Assembly (NCBI GenBank): GCA_947382415.1
Contig: CANCYO010000097.1
Location: forward strand, 1-8,023
Length of the DNA stretch: 8,023 bases
Reading direction: 5' to 3'
Source of the DNA: an uncultured Lachnospiraceae bacterium
GTDB taxonomy: Bacteria > Bacillota > Clostridia > Lachnospirales > Lachnospiraceae
The position numbers and the translations under genes are program-made. Below the pieces are notes generated by a model. That model saw only the letters and a program-made list of their open reading frames with translations. It ran no database searches and was not told the origin of the DNA. Of the stretch, positions 1 to 7,986 are shown piece after piece; position 1 is the stretch's first letter, and every line of letters starts with the position of its first letter.

Positions 1-344
1 TGGAGGGCGATATACACGATATCGGCAAGAATCTGGTGGCGCTGATGCTGAAAAATTATGGTTTTCGGGTCATCGATCTGGGAAAGGATGTGCCTGCCGA
101 ACAGATATTGACCACGGCAAGGGAGCATAATGCGCAGATCATTGCGTTGTCTGCTCTGATGACCACCACCATGCAGCGTATGCGGGAGGTCATCGCCGGT
201 GCCAGGAAGGCCGGGCTGCCCGCCAAAGTGATGATCGGCGGAGCGGTGATCACACAGGAGTACGCGGATGAGATCGGGGCGGACGGCTACTCAAAGGATG
301 CGGCGGAGGCCGTGAAACTGGCCAGACGCCTGACTGACGGTTGA
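1..344 (+). CDS. C-terminal end of a corrinoid (B12)-binding protein, probably methionine synthase (MetH) type; 5' partial
   Basis: The reading frame is open from the first complete codon at position 3 to TGA at 342-344, so this is the last ~113 residues of a longer gene. It encodes a cobalamin-binding Rossmann-like domain. The Asp-x-His-x-x-Gly motif (DIHDIG, bases 9-26) supplies the His that ligates cobalt. It is followed by the Ser-Ala-Leu loop (from base 150) and the Gly-Gly-Ala turn (237-245) that cradle the nucleotide tail. In the family this domain carries the methyl group on cobalamin between methyl donor and acceptor. The ending, with GADGYSKDA and then a short helix, resembles clostridial MetH proteins that lack the reactivation domain. 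The amino-acid-synthesis neighbours fit that reading. A methylamine- or methanol-type corrinoid protein (MttC/MtaC) is the main alternative, because the catalytic domains lie outside the window. The GTG at 36 is not a real start, since the key His lies upstream of it. Confidence 0.88.
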   Translation, partial: EGDIHDIGKNLVALMLKNYGFRVIDLGKDVPAEQILTTAREHNAQIIALSALMTTTMQRMREVIAGARKAGLPAKVMIGGAVITQEYADEIGADGYSKDAAEAVKLARRLTDG

Positions 345-397
345 GCAAAAAAGCAGGTTAAACAAAAGCCTGAAGGCTTGAACGGGCAGGTATGGAG

Positions 398-427
398 TTG
401 AACGAATGGGCCCGGTTGTGGTAGAAT
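398..427 (+). promoter_or_regulatory. Candidate sigma-A promoter for ilvB
   Basis: TTGAAC (398-403) and TAGAAT (422-427) are separated by 18 bases. They match the -35 and -10 consensus at 4 of 6 and 5 of 6 positions. The -10 box lies about 32 bases before the ilvB start, which would give a short leader. This is a motif match only. Read-through from the upstream corrinoid gene is also possible, because no convincing terminator is seen in the 345-458 gap. Confidence 0.4.
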
Positions 428-444
428 AGATTTGTGTCAGGAAA

Positions 445-451
445 AAGGAGG
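445..451 (+). promoter_or_regulatory. Ribosome binding site of ilvB
   Basis: A perfect AAGGAGG lies 7 bases before the ATG at 459. This decides the start against the in-frame TTG at 432, which would place the Shine-Dalgarno sequence inside the coding region. Confidence 0.85.
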
Positions 452-458
452 AGTAAAT

Positions 459-2075
459 ATGATTGGAGCAGATGCCATTGTAAAGTGTCTGGAGGCGGAG
501 GGCGTCACTACCGTATTTGGTTATCCGGGCGTTGCAATCTGTCCTTTTTATAATAGTATATTGGATTCGGATATCAGGACGATTCTGATCCGCACGGAGC
601 AGAATGCCGCCCATGCCGCCAGCGGCGTGGCGCGCATCACGGGGCGGCCCGGTGTGTGTGCGGTCACAAGCGGTCCTGGGGCGACCAATGTCATCACAGG
701 TATTGCCACCGCCTTTGCGGACAGCATTCCGCTGATCTGCATCACAGGTCAGGTAAACAGTGAGCTTTTGGGCAGCGACGTCTTTCAGGAGGCGGACATC
801 ACCGGGGCGGTGGAGTCCTTTGTAAAATACAGTTATCTGGTGAAGGATGCAAACGAGATACCGAGAGTATTCAAAGAAGCGTTCCACATTGCGAACACCG
901 GGCGAAAAGGTCCGGTGCTGATCGATATTCCCATCGATGTTCAGAATGCTGTGATAGGCAAATTCAAATACCCCGAGGAGATATCCCTGCGCACCTATAA
1001 GCCCACGGTAAAGGGCAATGCGGTACAGATTAAAAAGGTGGTAAAGGAGTTAGAGCGCGCAAAGCATCCCATTATCTGTGCGGGGGGCGGTGTACTGCTT
1101 GCGGAGGCTGAGACCAGGCTTCGAAGCTTTGCGGAGAAAAATGGCATTCCTGTGGTATCTACCATGATGGGAATCGGTATTATGCCAACCAAACATCCTC
1201 TGTACTTTGGGATGGTTGGAAACAATGGCAAGGCATATGCCAACCGCGCTATGAATGAGTCGGACCTGCTGATCATGGTGGGAGCCAGAGTGGCTGACCG
1301 CGCCGTGAATCAGCCGGAGATTATCACCAGGGACAAGGTTCTGGTTCACATTGATGTGGATCCCGCGGAGATCGGCAAGAATGCCGGCCCTACCATTCCT
1401 TTGGTAGGGGATGCAAAGCATATTTTTGAAGACCTTGAGAAAGAGGAATTTGAGTGCAATTGTAAAGAATGGATCGACACTCTGAATCAGTACCGTATCG
1501 CTATGGAGAAAAAGCGTACGCCCAATCCCGATTATGTGGATCCGGCGGCCTTTATCACCATGCTGTCCGAGAAGATGCAGGATGACGCCGTCTATGTGGC
1601 GGATGTGGGTCAGAATCAGATCTGGTCCTGCGGGTATCACATTGTCAAAAAAGGAAGATTTCTCACCTCCGGCGGTATGGGTACCATGGGTTATTCCATA
1701 CCCGCAGCCATGGGAGCCAAGGTGGCGGCCATGGACAGGCAGGTGATCGCTGTGTGCGGGGACGGCTCTTTTCAGATGTCCATGATGGAGCTCGCGACCA
1801 TGAGGCAGCACCGGATCCCTGTGAAGATCATCGTTCTGAAGAACAATTATCTGGGCATGGTGAGGGAGTATCAGCACTATACCTACAAAGACAGCTATTC
1901 TGTGGTAGATCTTTCGGGAAGTCCCGATCTGGAAAAGCTGGCGGCCGCATACGATCTGCCATTCCTGCGGCTTGTCAATATGGAGCGGGCGGAGGAGGTC
2001 ATCGACAGCTTCCTGAAAAACGATGAGTCCATATTGCTGGAATGTCTCATTGACCCCATGGATCTGGTAAAGTGA
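459..2075 (+). CDS. ilvB: Acetolactate synthase (acetohydroxyacid synthase), large catalytic subunit
   Basis: This 538-residue ThDP-dependent enzyme joins two pyruvates to acetolactate, or pyruvate plus 2-ketobutyrate to acetohydroxybutyrate. These are the first steps of valine, leucine and isoleucine synthesis, in the cytoplasm. The N-terminal ThDP domain contains GYPG (residues 21-24), the catalytic Glu47 in RTEQNAAHA, and the TSGPGATN signature. A central FAD-binding-type domain includes GMVG (Met252) and GAR-x-ADR. The C-terminal pyrophosphate domain has GDGSFQM (Gly434-Asp435-Gly436) and, 27 residues after Asp435, Asn462, the expected second metal ligand. Length is normal for the family. 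Several channel residues differ from the usual enzyme: Val25, Asn100, Ile159 and Tyr471, the last at the position of the specificity Trp (Trp464 of E. coli AHAS II). The gene is followed after 46 bases by the regulatory subunit gene, which supports a biosynthetic rather than catabolic (AlsS) role. The start is fixed by a perfect ribosome binding site. Confidence 0.95.
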   Translation: MIGADAIVKCLEAEGVTTVFGYPGVAICPFYNSILDSDIRTILIRTEQNAAHAASGVARITGRPGVCAVTSGPGATNVITGIATAFADSIPLICITGQVNSELLGSDVFQEADITGAVESFVKYSYLVKDANEIPRVFKEAFHIANTGRKGPVLIDIPIDVQNAVIGKFKYPEEISLRTYKPTVKGNAVQIKKVVKELERAKHPIICAGGGVLLAEAETRLRSFAEKNGIPVVSTMMGIGIMPTKHPLYFGMVGNNGKAYANRAMNESDLLIMVGARVADRAVNQPEIITRDKVLVHIDVDPAEIGKNAGPTIPLVGDAKHIFEDLEKEEFECNCKEWIDTLNQYRIAMEKKRTPNPDYVDPAAFITMLSEKMQDDAVYVADVGQNQIWSCGYHIVKKGRFLTSGGMGTMGYSIPAAMGAKVAAMDRQVIAVCGDGSFQMSMMELATMRQHRIPVKIIVLKNNYLGMVREYQHYTYKDSYSVVDLSGSPDLEKLAAAYDLPFLRLVNMERAEEVIDSFLKNDESILLECLIDPMDLVK

Positions 2076-2121
2076 CAGATGTTGCGTATAGATAGAGGAT
2101 AAGAAAGACGAGGAATTTGAT

Positions 2122-2613
2122 ATGAATAAGAGAATCTATTCCGTTTGGGTGGAGAACCGATCAGGCGTACTCTGCAAGGTAGCCGGACTCTTCTCCAGAA
2201 GGTGTTTTAATATCGATTCGCTTGCCGTGGGTGAGACGGACGCGCCGGATGTGTCCTGCATGACCATTGTATCCAGCGGCGATGAACGGACTATCGAACA
2301 GATTGAGAAACAGCTCAACAAGAAGCTGGATGTCATTAAAGTAAAAACCTTTGAGGAGCAGCAGTGCATTACCAGGGAGCTGATGCTGGTCAAAGTCAAA
2401 TACAATAAAAACAACAGGCGGGATATCACGGAGCTTTGTGATATCATGAAGGCTGAGATTGTCGATATGTCCAAACACTTTATGATGATTCAGGTCTGTG
2501 ATACGCCGGAGCGGATCCGGCTATTCTTAAAGCTGCTGCAGAGCATCAGCATCGTGGAGGTGGCCCGCACGGGAACCCTTGCGCTCTCAAAATGCATGGA
2601 GAATGATGGTTGA
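2122..2613 (+). CDS. ilvH: Acetolactate synthase, small regulatory subunit
   Basis: At 163 residues this has the same length as E. coli IlvH. An ACT domain occupies about residues 4-78: a beta strand (IYSVWVEN), then the ligand-loop sequence NRSGVL, then the helix GLFSRRCFNIDSLAVG, typical of the family. The family usually has Pro where this protein has Ser before Gly-Val-Leu. The C-terminal domain (about 85-163) contains RELMLVKV and ends in the characteristic IVEVARTGTLALSK. The subunit binds the IlvB catalytic subunit, raises its activity and confers feedback inhibition by valine in characterised relatives. GAGG at 2110-2113 lies 8 bases before the ATG. The short distance from ilvB, with no hairpin between them, indicates co-transcription. 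The symbol ilvN is used for the same family, and the sequence does not decide between the two names. Confidence 0.94.
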   Translation: MNKRIYSVWVENRSGVLCKVAGLFSRRCFNIDSLAVGETDAPDVSCMTIVSSGDERTIEQIEKQLNKKLDVIKVKTFEEQQCITRELMLVKVKYNKNNRRDITELCDIMKAEIVDMSKHFMMIQVCDTPERIRLFLKLLQSISIVEVARTGTLALSKCMENDG

Positions 2614-2639
2614 TTTTAGCTTCAATATGCCGATATAAT
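2610..2639 (+). promoter_or_regulatory. Candidate sigma-A promoter for the 202-residue gene and surface protein
   Basis: TTGATT (2610-2615) and a perfect TATAAT (2634-2639) are 18 bases apart, and the -35 element overlaps the ilvH stop codon. Transcription would begin near 2646. That is downstream of the ATG at 2644 and so supports the start at 2683. It suggests that the two following genes can be expressed independently of ilvBH. This is a motif match only. Confidence 0.55.
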
Positions 2640-2666
2640 ATAGATGAGGAAACCGACGGTCAAGAT

Positions 2667-2673
2667 AAGGGGG
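2667..2673 (+). promoter_or_regulatory. Ribosome binding site of the 202-residue gene
   Basis: AAGGGGG lies 9 bases before the ATG at 2683. The alternative ATG at 2644 has no purine-rich sequence upstream and sits at the predicted transcription start, so 2683 is preferred. Confidence 0.65.
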
Positions 2674-2682
2674 AAACCGGAT

Positions 2683-3291
2683 ATGGGATTGTATGGCATA
2701 GGGAAAACAAACTTTTACACGGCACAGACATCACAGGAGAAACGCAGCACGGAGACCGGACGCGTGGTTTTTACCAATGCGTCAGATATCGGAAAGGCTC
2801 TGTCGTCCCGCAAGGTGAATGTGGACGGGGTGACAGTGGAATTGTCCGACGAGGCGCTGCAGGCGCTTTTTGACGCGCGCAGCAAATTTTATGCCGACAG
2901 AGATGCGGAGTCCGAGCGGTATATGGTAGAATTCAACAGCTATGTTGCAAAGCAGCAGAGTGAGGCCTATGAGGATGCGGCGGAGGATATGGCCAAGGCC
3001 CTGGAGACTGCCAGAAGGATTGCAAATGGCGATATTGTTCCGGCGCAGGATGAAAAAAAGCTGCTGGAATATGACGAGGAGCTGTACCAGATGGCCAAAA
3101 ACGCTGCCATGCTTCATGCCATGGACGAGGAGCGCGAAAAGCACAAATCCTTATACGGAGACGAAGAGGATCGTGAGTATACAGATCCGGAGGCGGAGAC
3201 TGCTCCCGAACAGAAATACGGTGTGGAGGTGGAGATCTCACTGGGTGCCGCACCTGCGGTGGAGAGTATTTCTGAGGGAGTTCTGGAGTAA
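2683..3291 (+). CDS. Acidic, mostly helical cytoplasmic protein of unknown function
   Basis: I do not recognise a named family with certainty. The protein has 202 residues, no cysteine, no signal peptide and no membrane segment. The first ~50 residues are polar and probably flexible. From about residue 53 (VELSDEALQAL) to 165 the sequence is charged and helix-forming. It includes a distinctive stretch at 110-144 (ARRIANGDIVPAQDEKKLLE, then YDEELYQMAKNAAML). I recall similar stretches in uncharacterised Lachnospiraceae proteins, but this is memory, not a search. The tail (about 165-202) is acidic and Pro/Glu-rich. GLYGIGKT at residues 2-9 fits the letter of a P-loop but lacks the surrounding fold. 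The stop codon overlaps the most upstream ATG of the following secreted-protein gene by one base (TAATG), so the two may be translationally coupled. A helper or regulatory role for that protein is only inferred from position. A longer start at 2644 would add 13 residues. Confidence 0.8.
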   Translation: MGLYGIGKTNFYTAQTSQEKRSTETGRVVFTNASDIGKALSSRKVNVDGVTVELSDEALQALFDARSKFYADRDAESERYMVEFNSYVAKQQSEAYEDAAEDMAKALETARRIANGDIVPAQDEKKLLEYDEELYQMAKNAAMLHAMDEEREKHKSLYGDEEDREYTDPEAETAPEQKYGVEVEISLGAAPAVESISEGVLE

Positions 3292-6200
3292 TGTATGAAG
3301 AGAGGATGCGCAAGATGAAAAAGATGAAAAAACAAATTCTGAAAAAGGCACAGAAAAAAGCGTTGGGTATGCTCATGGCTGTCACGATGCTTTTTTCCTC
3401 TGTCGAAATAACGACTGTCGCAGCGGAGGCGTATATACCGCAGACACACGGGGCTGAGTATGGGTTTGAAAGTCCGGACGGAACCACGGATGGCGCTCCC
3501 GCGGCTTTTCGGAAAACGGCGGATATGATTAAGGACGGATACATCTCTTATAGTGCAACCTATATTAATCCGATTTATGCCTCTGTTATCAAGGAAGAGG
3601 ATCTAATTTCAGCAGGAAATCTTGAGGGGTCAAAGGCTGAGCTCTATGCATCGGAAGAATTGCAGGCATGCAGTTCGATTGAAGAGGCGGGCGTACAGCT
3701 GAGGGAGCAATTGAAAAAACGCACCGGTGATATAGAGATTTCATATGAGACACAGGATGAAGTTCAAGAGACGATAATAGCTGAAATATTCGATCGCGCG
3801 ATACAGCATACGGGAAATGCAACGGAAGGGGACTATATCAGATTTCAGTTTGCCGGATATAAAGCAGATATGTCGGGATATAAGGCGGACAACACAAACT
3901 ACCTGACGATAAAATATGCGGTAACATATTATACCACGGAAGAACAGGAACAGCTTGTAGATGCAAAAATCCGGCAGATTCTTGAGGAATTAAATCTTGA
4001 CGGAAAGAGTGACTATCACAAAATCAAGTCGGTATATGATTATGTTTGCGCAAATGTGACCTATGATCATGACAACCTCAATGACGATGCATATGTGTTA
4101 AAGTATTCCGCATATGCCGCGCTGATCAACAAAACCGCAGTGTGTCAGGGATATGCGAACTCGATATATCGTTTGCTGCTGGAGAGCGGGGTTGACAGCC
4201 GTATCATAGACGGAATCGGAAACGGCGGAGCTCATGCCTGGAATATCGCACAGGCAGGAACGCTGTATTATAATCTGGATGCCACATGGGATGCGGGACA
4301 AAACGCCTATTCCTGCTTTTTGAGAGGGGCAGACAACTTTAGCGACCATCAGGCAAACGATGAATATTTGTCGGAGACATTCCGTTCCAGGTACGTGATC
4401 TCCGATGAGGACGCTGTCGAGCCGGGTGAAGGAGACAGCGGAACAGGAGACGGTTCGGACGATGGAGAGACAAAGGTCACGGATACCTGGCAGAATCACG
4501 CCGCGGAAGTATTTTCGGGAGGAAGCGGAACAAAAGAGGACCCCTATCAGATCGGTTCGGCGGAAGAACTTGCGCTGCTTGCGAAAAAAGTAAATGACGG
4601 AGAATCAAGTTATCAGAAAGCCTTTTATATTCTGACCAACGATATTGATTTACGGTTCTATGAATGGATGCCAATCGGATACGGAACTTTGGGCAATGAT
4701 GAAATTACGAGCTTAAGCACTGCTTTTTACGGAACCTTTGACGGTGATAACCATACCATCAGAAATTTGCATATCAGGAATCTGCGTATGGGAGACAAGC
4801 GCGAAGTTTATTTTTACGGATTGTTTGGACTGACATTCGGCAATATCCGGAATGTAGTGTTAGAGAATGTTGATATTTTGGTAGAAAGTGTTGACGAAGG
4901 CTGGGTGTCATCGAACGGCATGGTCTCACAACAATATGCAGGCGGTCTTACAGGCGTTTTGTATAGTTGGGGGAATGGAGTCGAAGAGAGAACTCAGATT
5001 GAGAATTGTAAAGTGGATGCTGATATCAAGATGTATACCCAGATGTCCGTCAGCTGCGGTACGGTTGTCGGTTCTGCAATCCGCGCCAATCTGATCAACA
5101 CTCAGGCCACCGGAAATCTTGTGGTTGCAGCGAAAAGGGCGCTTCAGGCCGGCGGATTTGCCGGCAATCTGTCATGGGCCACCGTCGAGGACTGCAGTTT
5201 TGAAGGTACGGTTTTTTCTACAAATGACGGTATTATAACTGAGGTTGAGGATAAAGATGAGGAAGGCTATTACTATCTTCATTATGTAGGCGGTTTTACT
5301 TCAGGACTGGAAGGCAGCAACGATATTGTGATGAAACGCTGCCGCGCAAAAGCAAAGGTCACGGGAAGCAGCGAGAGAACCGTTAATGCGGGAGGATTTA
5401 TCGGAACGATCGGCATTATACACGGAACGGCGCATTTTCAGGATCTTTATTGTGATGCCACAGTGACCGTGTCAGATATAAACGGAGAATCAAAGTCCCG
5501 GGACTTTGTTGGCGGCGGATATATTGCGATATGGGAGGATTATACGGATGATGCGATTGTAGAAAGCTGTTATTCCAAGGGGGAGTATGACGGAGATATT
5601 TATGTTACGCAGGGCGTGACGGATATAGGGGAGAGTATTTTTGAGAACAACAATAACCTGATCCGCATCAGTATTCCGATGAGTGTAACAAGTATCGGAG
5701 ATTCCGCTTTTAACGGGTGCGGCAGTTTGACGGATGTATATTATGGCAAAGATGAAGCCGCATGGCTGCAGATAAAGATCGGTATCAATAATGAGAGTTT
5801 GACAAATGCAGTAATTCACTACAATACGACAGAGATACCGGAATCGGAGACACCGGGGACAGAAGAATTCGAAGGCACAGACGGAAACTTCACCTATTTG
5901 ATCAGGAACGGAAAGGCCTATTTGACGGCATATACCGGGGATGAGGAATTGGTGATCGTACCCTCCGCTTTTAAGGAATACCCTTTGGAGGCAGTTTGCA
6001 GAAAGGCATTTAATAACAGTAAAAAGCTGAAGAGTATAACATTCAGTGAAGGATTGGTGTCTATGGAGGCGAAAAGTATCAGCGCCTGTCCGAATCTGGA
6101 GTCCGTATCTCTTCCGGCCTCGTTTGTACTCGGTGACGATATCAATATAAACGAAATGATTTACGGGTGTGAGAAGCTGTCGTCAATCTCTGTTTCGGAA

Positions 6201-7986
6201 GATCACGCAAAGCTCAGCACGGCGGGAGGCGTATTGTATACGAAAGCCATGGACGGACTGTTGTTTTATCCGCCGGCCTCCGGAGGAGTGACATTCAGAA
6301 TTCCGGACAGCGTTTCATACATAGGCGAGAGTGCCTTTTATGGTGCAGGTAATATAAAAGAGCTGGTATTTCCGGAAGGTATAAAATCCATAGGGAACTA
6401 TGCGTTTTCTTCCTGCAGTCATCTGGAGACGATAAATCTGCCCGACGGAATTGAACTGATCGGAGATTATGCTTTTTATGGCTGCAGCAGTATAAAGGCT
6501 GTAAATTACGGCGGCAGCGACGAACAATGGTCGAAAATTGCAATCGGTATCGGCAATGAGTGCCTGACCGCAGCAAGAAACGGGTTATACAGCGTGGTAT
6601 TCCATGGCACGGATATTGCTCCGCTTACGGGTATTCGGAAGGGAAGCAAAATAGAAGCGCCGACACCTCCCGTACTGTCGGGATATCTTTTTACCGGTTG
6701 GTACAAGGATGCGGAATGCACGGTTTTATGGGATTTCGATACGGATACGGTGCAGTCGGATCTTGTTCTTTATCCGGGGTGGAAACCGGAGACGGAGCCG
6801 GACGACCCCGATAAGCCGGTTGATCCTGACAATCCCGAAATCCCGAATGGTTTCTGGATGGCGGAGGTTCCGGCACAGACCTATACCGGGAAGGCGATCA
6901 AGCCCGCTGTGCAGGTATATGACGGTGCGACTCTTCTGACCGAGAAGGTGGACTACTCGATTTCTTACAAGAACACTACCAAGGCTAATAATGCTGAGAA
7001 TGCCCGCACTGCCCCCACTATCACCGTCACCGGAAAGGGAAGCTACAGCGGCAAAGAAACGGTCACGTTTGCAATCAATCAGAGGGATATGAACGATACG
7101 GACGAGGACGGGAATTACCTTGTGTCCGCGGGCGAGCTGATCGCGGCGGCATCCGGCAAGGTACAAAAACCGGTGCCGGTTCTGATCTATAACGGCAAAA
7201 AGCTTGCAAATAAAAGAGATTTCACGGTTTCCTATCCCGATGAGGGAGAACCGAACGCTTACAAGACAGCCGGAACCTATCGTGTCAAAGTCACGGGAAT
7301 CGGAAACTACACCGGAGAACGGATGATCGAGTTTACCGTCACTGATAAGACGCTGCTCACCAAGGCGAAAATCGGCGCCATTTCAGCGCAGGCCTATACC
7401 GGACAGGCGGTAGAACCCGAGATCAAGGTAACCTTTGGTAAGAATGTGCTGATACAGGATACGCACTATACGGTCAGCTACCGGAACAATACACAGATCG
7501 GTAAGGCAACCGTCACGATTACGGGTATCGGCGATTATGCGGGAAGTAAGTCGGCCACCTTCCAAATCAAAGGAGAGTCCATTACGAAAGCAGTGATAAC
7601 CGGTCTGGAAGACAAGGTTTACAACGGGGAGGCACAGACACAGGAGAACCTTCAGGTTGCTCTGGGCGGTAAAGTTCTGACGCGGGAGACCGACTATACG
7701 GTAGCCTATACCAAAGAGACAAATGCGGGCACCGCCACTGTAATCGTCACGGGAACGGGAGGTTACAGCGGGAAGGTGAAGAAAACCTTTAAAATCGCAC
7801 CCTATGATCTGACGGCTGACAAGGGAGCTTTCATTAGCGGAATCCCCCGGGATTTAACGGTTCCCTACACGAAGGGAGGGTGTGCTCCTGCGGTAAGCCC
7901 TGTCTTTGACGGTACGGACATGGCGGTAAAGCGGGACTATACAATAGCTTATGCCAACAACAAGAAAGTCGCCTCGGCGGCGGATG
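3291..7986 (+). CDS. Large secreted multidomain surface protein: transglutaminase-like, GLUG/beta-helix, BspA-type LRR, InlB-type and Ig-like repeats; 3' partial
   Basis: At least 1,565 genuine residues; the following codons and the TGA at 8007-8009 belong to adapter sequence. A signal peptide comes first: a Lys-rich n-region, a hydrophobic stretch at about 25-38, and likely cleavage after Ala45 or Ala47. A transglutaminase-like domain (about 225-375) has the triad Cys285 (VCQGYA), His315 (GAHAWN) and Asp330 (NLDATWD). An acidic Gly/Ser/Asp linker leads to a GLUG/beta-helix-like region (408-774). LRR_5 repeats occupy about 775-845 and 869-1100, an InlB B-repeat-like module 1102-1166, a Pro/Asp linker 1166-1187, and Ig-like repeats run from 1188 to the break. 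The architecture indicates export and adhesion or cell-wall binding. The transglutaminase-like domain may act as a protease or cross-linker, and its substrate is unknown. No anchor (LPXTG, SLH, choline-binding) is visible because the end is missing. The start is uncertain: 3291 overlaps the preceding stop and has GAGGGAG 10 bases upstream, whereas ATG 3315 has GAGAGG upstream and gives a more typical signal peptide. Confidence 0.92.
4512..5612 (+). repeat. GLUG / right-handed beta-helix-like repeat region within the surface protein
   Basis: Residues 408-774 begin with the recurring entry motif of this domain type (GSGTKEDPYQIGSAEELALL), then NDIDL, the FYGTFDGDNHTI turn (from residue 479) and GLFG. 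From residue 551 there are about six imperfect rungs. Most start with a hydrophobic residue plus Gly-Gly (AGGL, AGGF, VGGF, AGGF, VGGG) and end in a Cys-containing strand such as IENCKVDADI, VEDCSFEGTV, MKRCRAKAKV and VESCYSKGEY. The regular spacing suggests stacked beta coils. The fold is inferred and the repeats are degenerate. Confidence 0.7.
5613..6590 (+). repeat. Two blocks of BspA-type (LRR_5) leucine-rich repeats within the surface protein
   Basis: Units follow the pattern I-P-x-S/G-V/I-x-x-I-G-x-x-A-F-x-x-C-x-x-L, for example IPMSVTSIGDSAFNGCGSL, IPDSVSYIGESAFYGAGNI, FPEGIKSIGNYAFSSCSHL and LPDGIELIGDYAFYGCSSI. Each block ends with the same cap: V-x-Y-G, then W-x-x-I-x-I-G-x-x-N-E-x-L-T. 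The caps are at residues 816-845 and 1071-1093. Between the blocks, around residues 846-935, the repeats become weak. LRR_5 proteins are commonly surface adhesins. Confidence 0.82.
6594..6788 (+). repeat. InlB B-repeat-like (Listeria-Bacteroides) module within the surface protein
   Basis: Residues 1102-1166 show the hallmarks of this small beta-grasp-like module: an initial VVFH strand, Gly-x-x-I-x-x-P-x-x-P, then GYLFTGWYKDAECT, WDFDTDTV and a final LVLYPGW. The usual ending is LYAKW, so Pro-Gly here is a mild deviation. A Pro/Asp-rich linker follows (TEPDDPDKPVDPDNPEIP). Confidence 0.75.
6852..7986 (+). repeat. Tandem Ig-like (MBG-type) repeats, at least four plus a truncated fifth
   Basis: The units are roughly 75-85 residues: about 1188-1264, 1265-1352, 1354-1428, 1429-1503 and 1507 to the break. 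The shared pattern is Y-T/N-G-x-A, a strand, K-x-L, D-Y-T-V-S/A-Y, then G-T/K-A-T-V-x-I/V-T-G-x-G-x-Y-x-G and a final T-F-x-I. Unit 2 is divergent: it lacks the initial Y-T-G and has an Asp-rich lead (NDTDEDGNY). Such repeats usually serve as stalk segments that extend surface proteins from the cell. The assignment to the MBG family is from recognition of the pattern. Confidence 0.75.

Noticed and set aside
366..379. Short hairpin AAGCC-TGAA-GGCTT as a terminator of the corrinoid gene
   Set aside because: Only five base pairs with no following T-run; a second possible pairing (383-387 with 410-414) is equally short with a 22-base loop. Neither is convincing.
345..458. T-box riboswitch or leader-peptide attenuator before ilvB
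   Set aside because: The gap is 114 bases, too short for a T-box. It has no T-box sequence and no run of Leu/Val/Ile codons in a small reading frame.
432..458. Upstream TTG start for ilvB adding nine residues
   Set aside because: The added segment contains the perfect AAGGAGG site that serves the ATG at 459, and the family normally starts at MIGADAIV-like sequence.
1050..1877. Long antisense open frame within ilvB (also one at 2933-3544)
   Set aside because: Both lie opposite well-supported genes, are rich in His, Pro and Arg as expected of reverse-strand shadows, and show no recognisable motif.
2686..2709. Walker A-like match (GLYGIGKT) in the 202-residue protein
   Set aside because: It begins at residue 2, with no preceding beta strand, no hydrophobic core after it and no Walker B motif. 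Probably chance.
2610..2873. Open frame overlapping the start of the 202-residue gene
   Set aside because: It starts with TTG without a ribosome binding site, runs in another frame of a better-supported gene, and its composition is unlike a folded protein.
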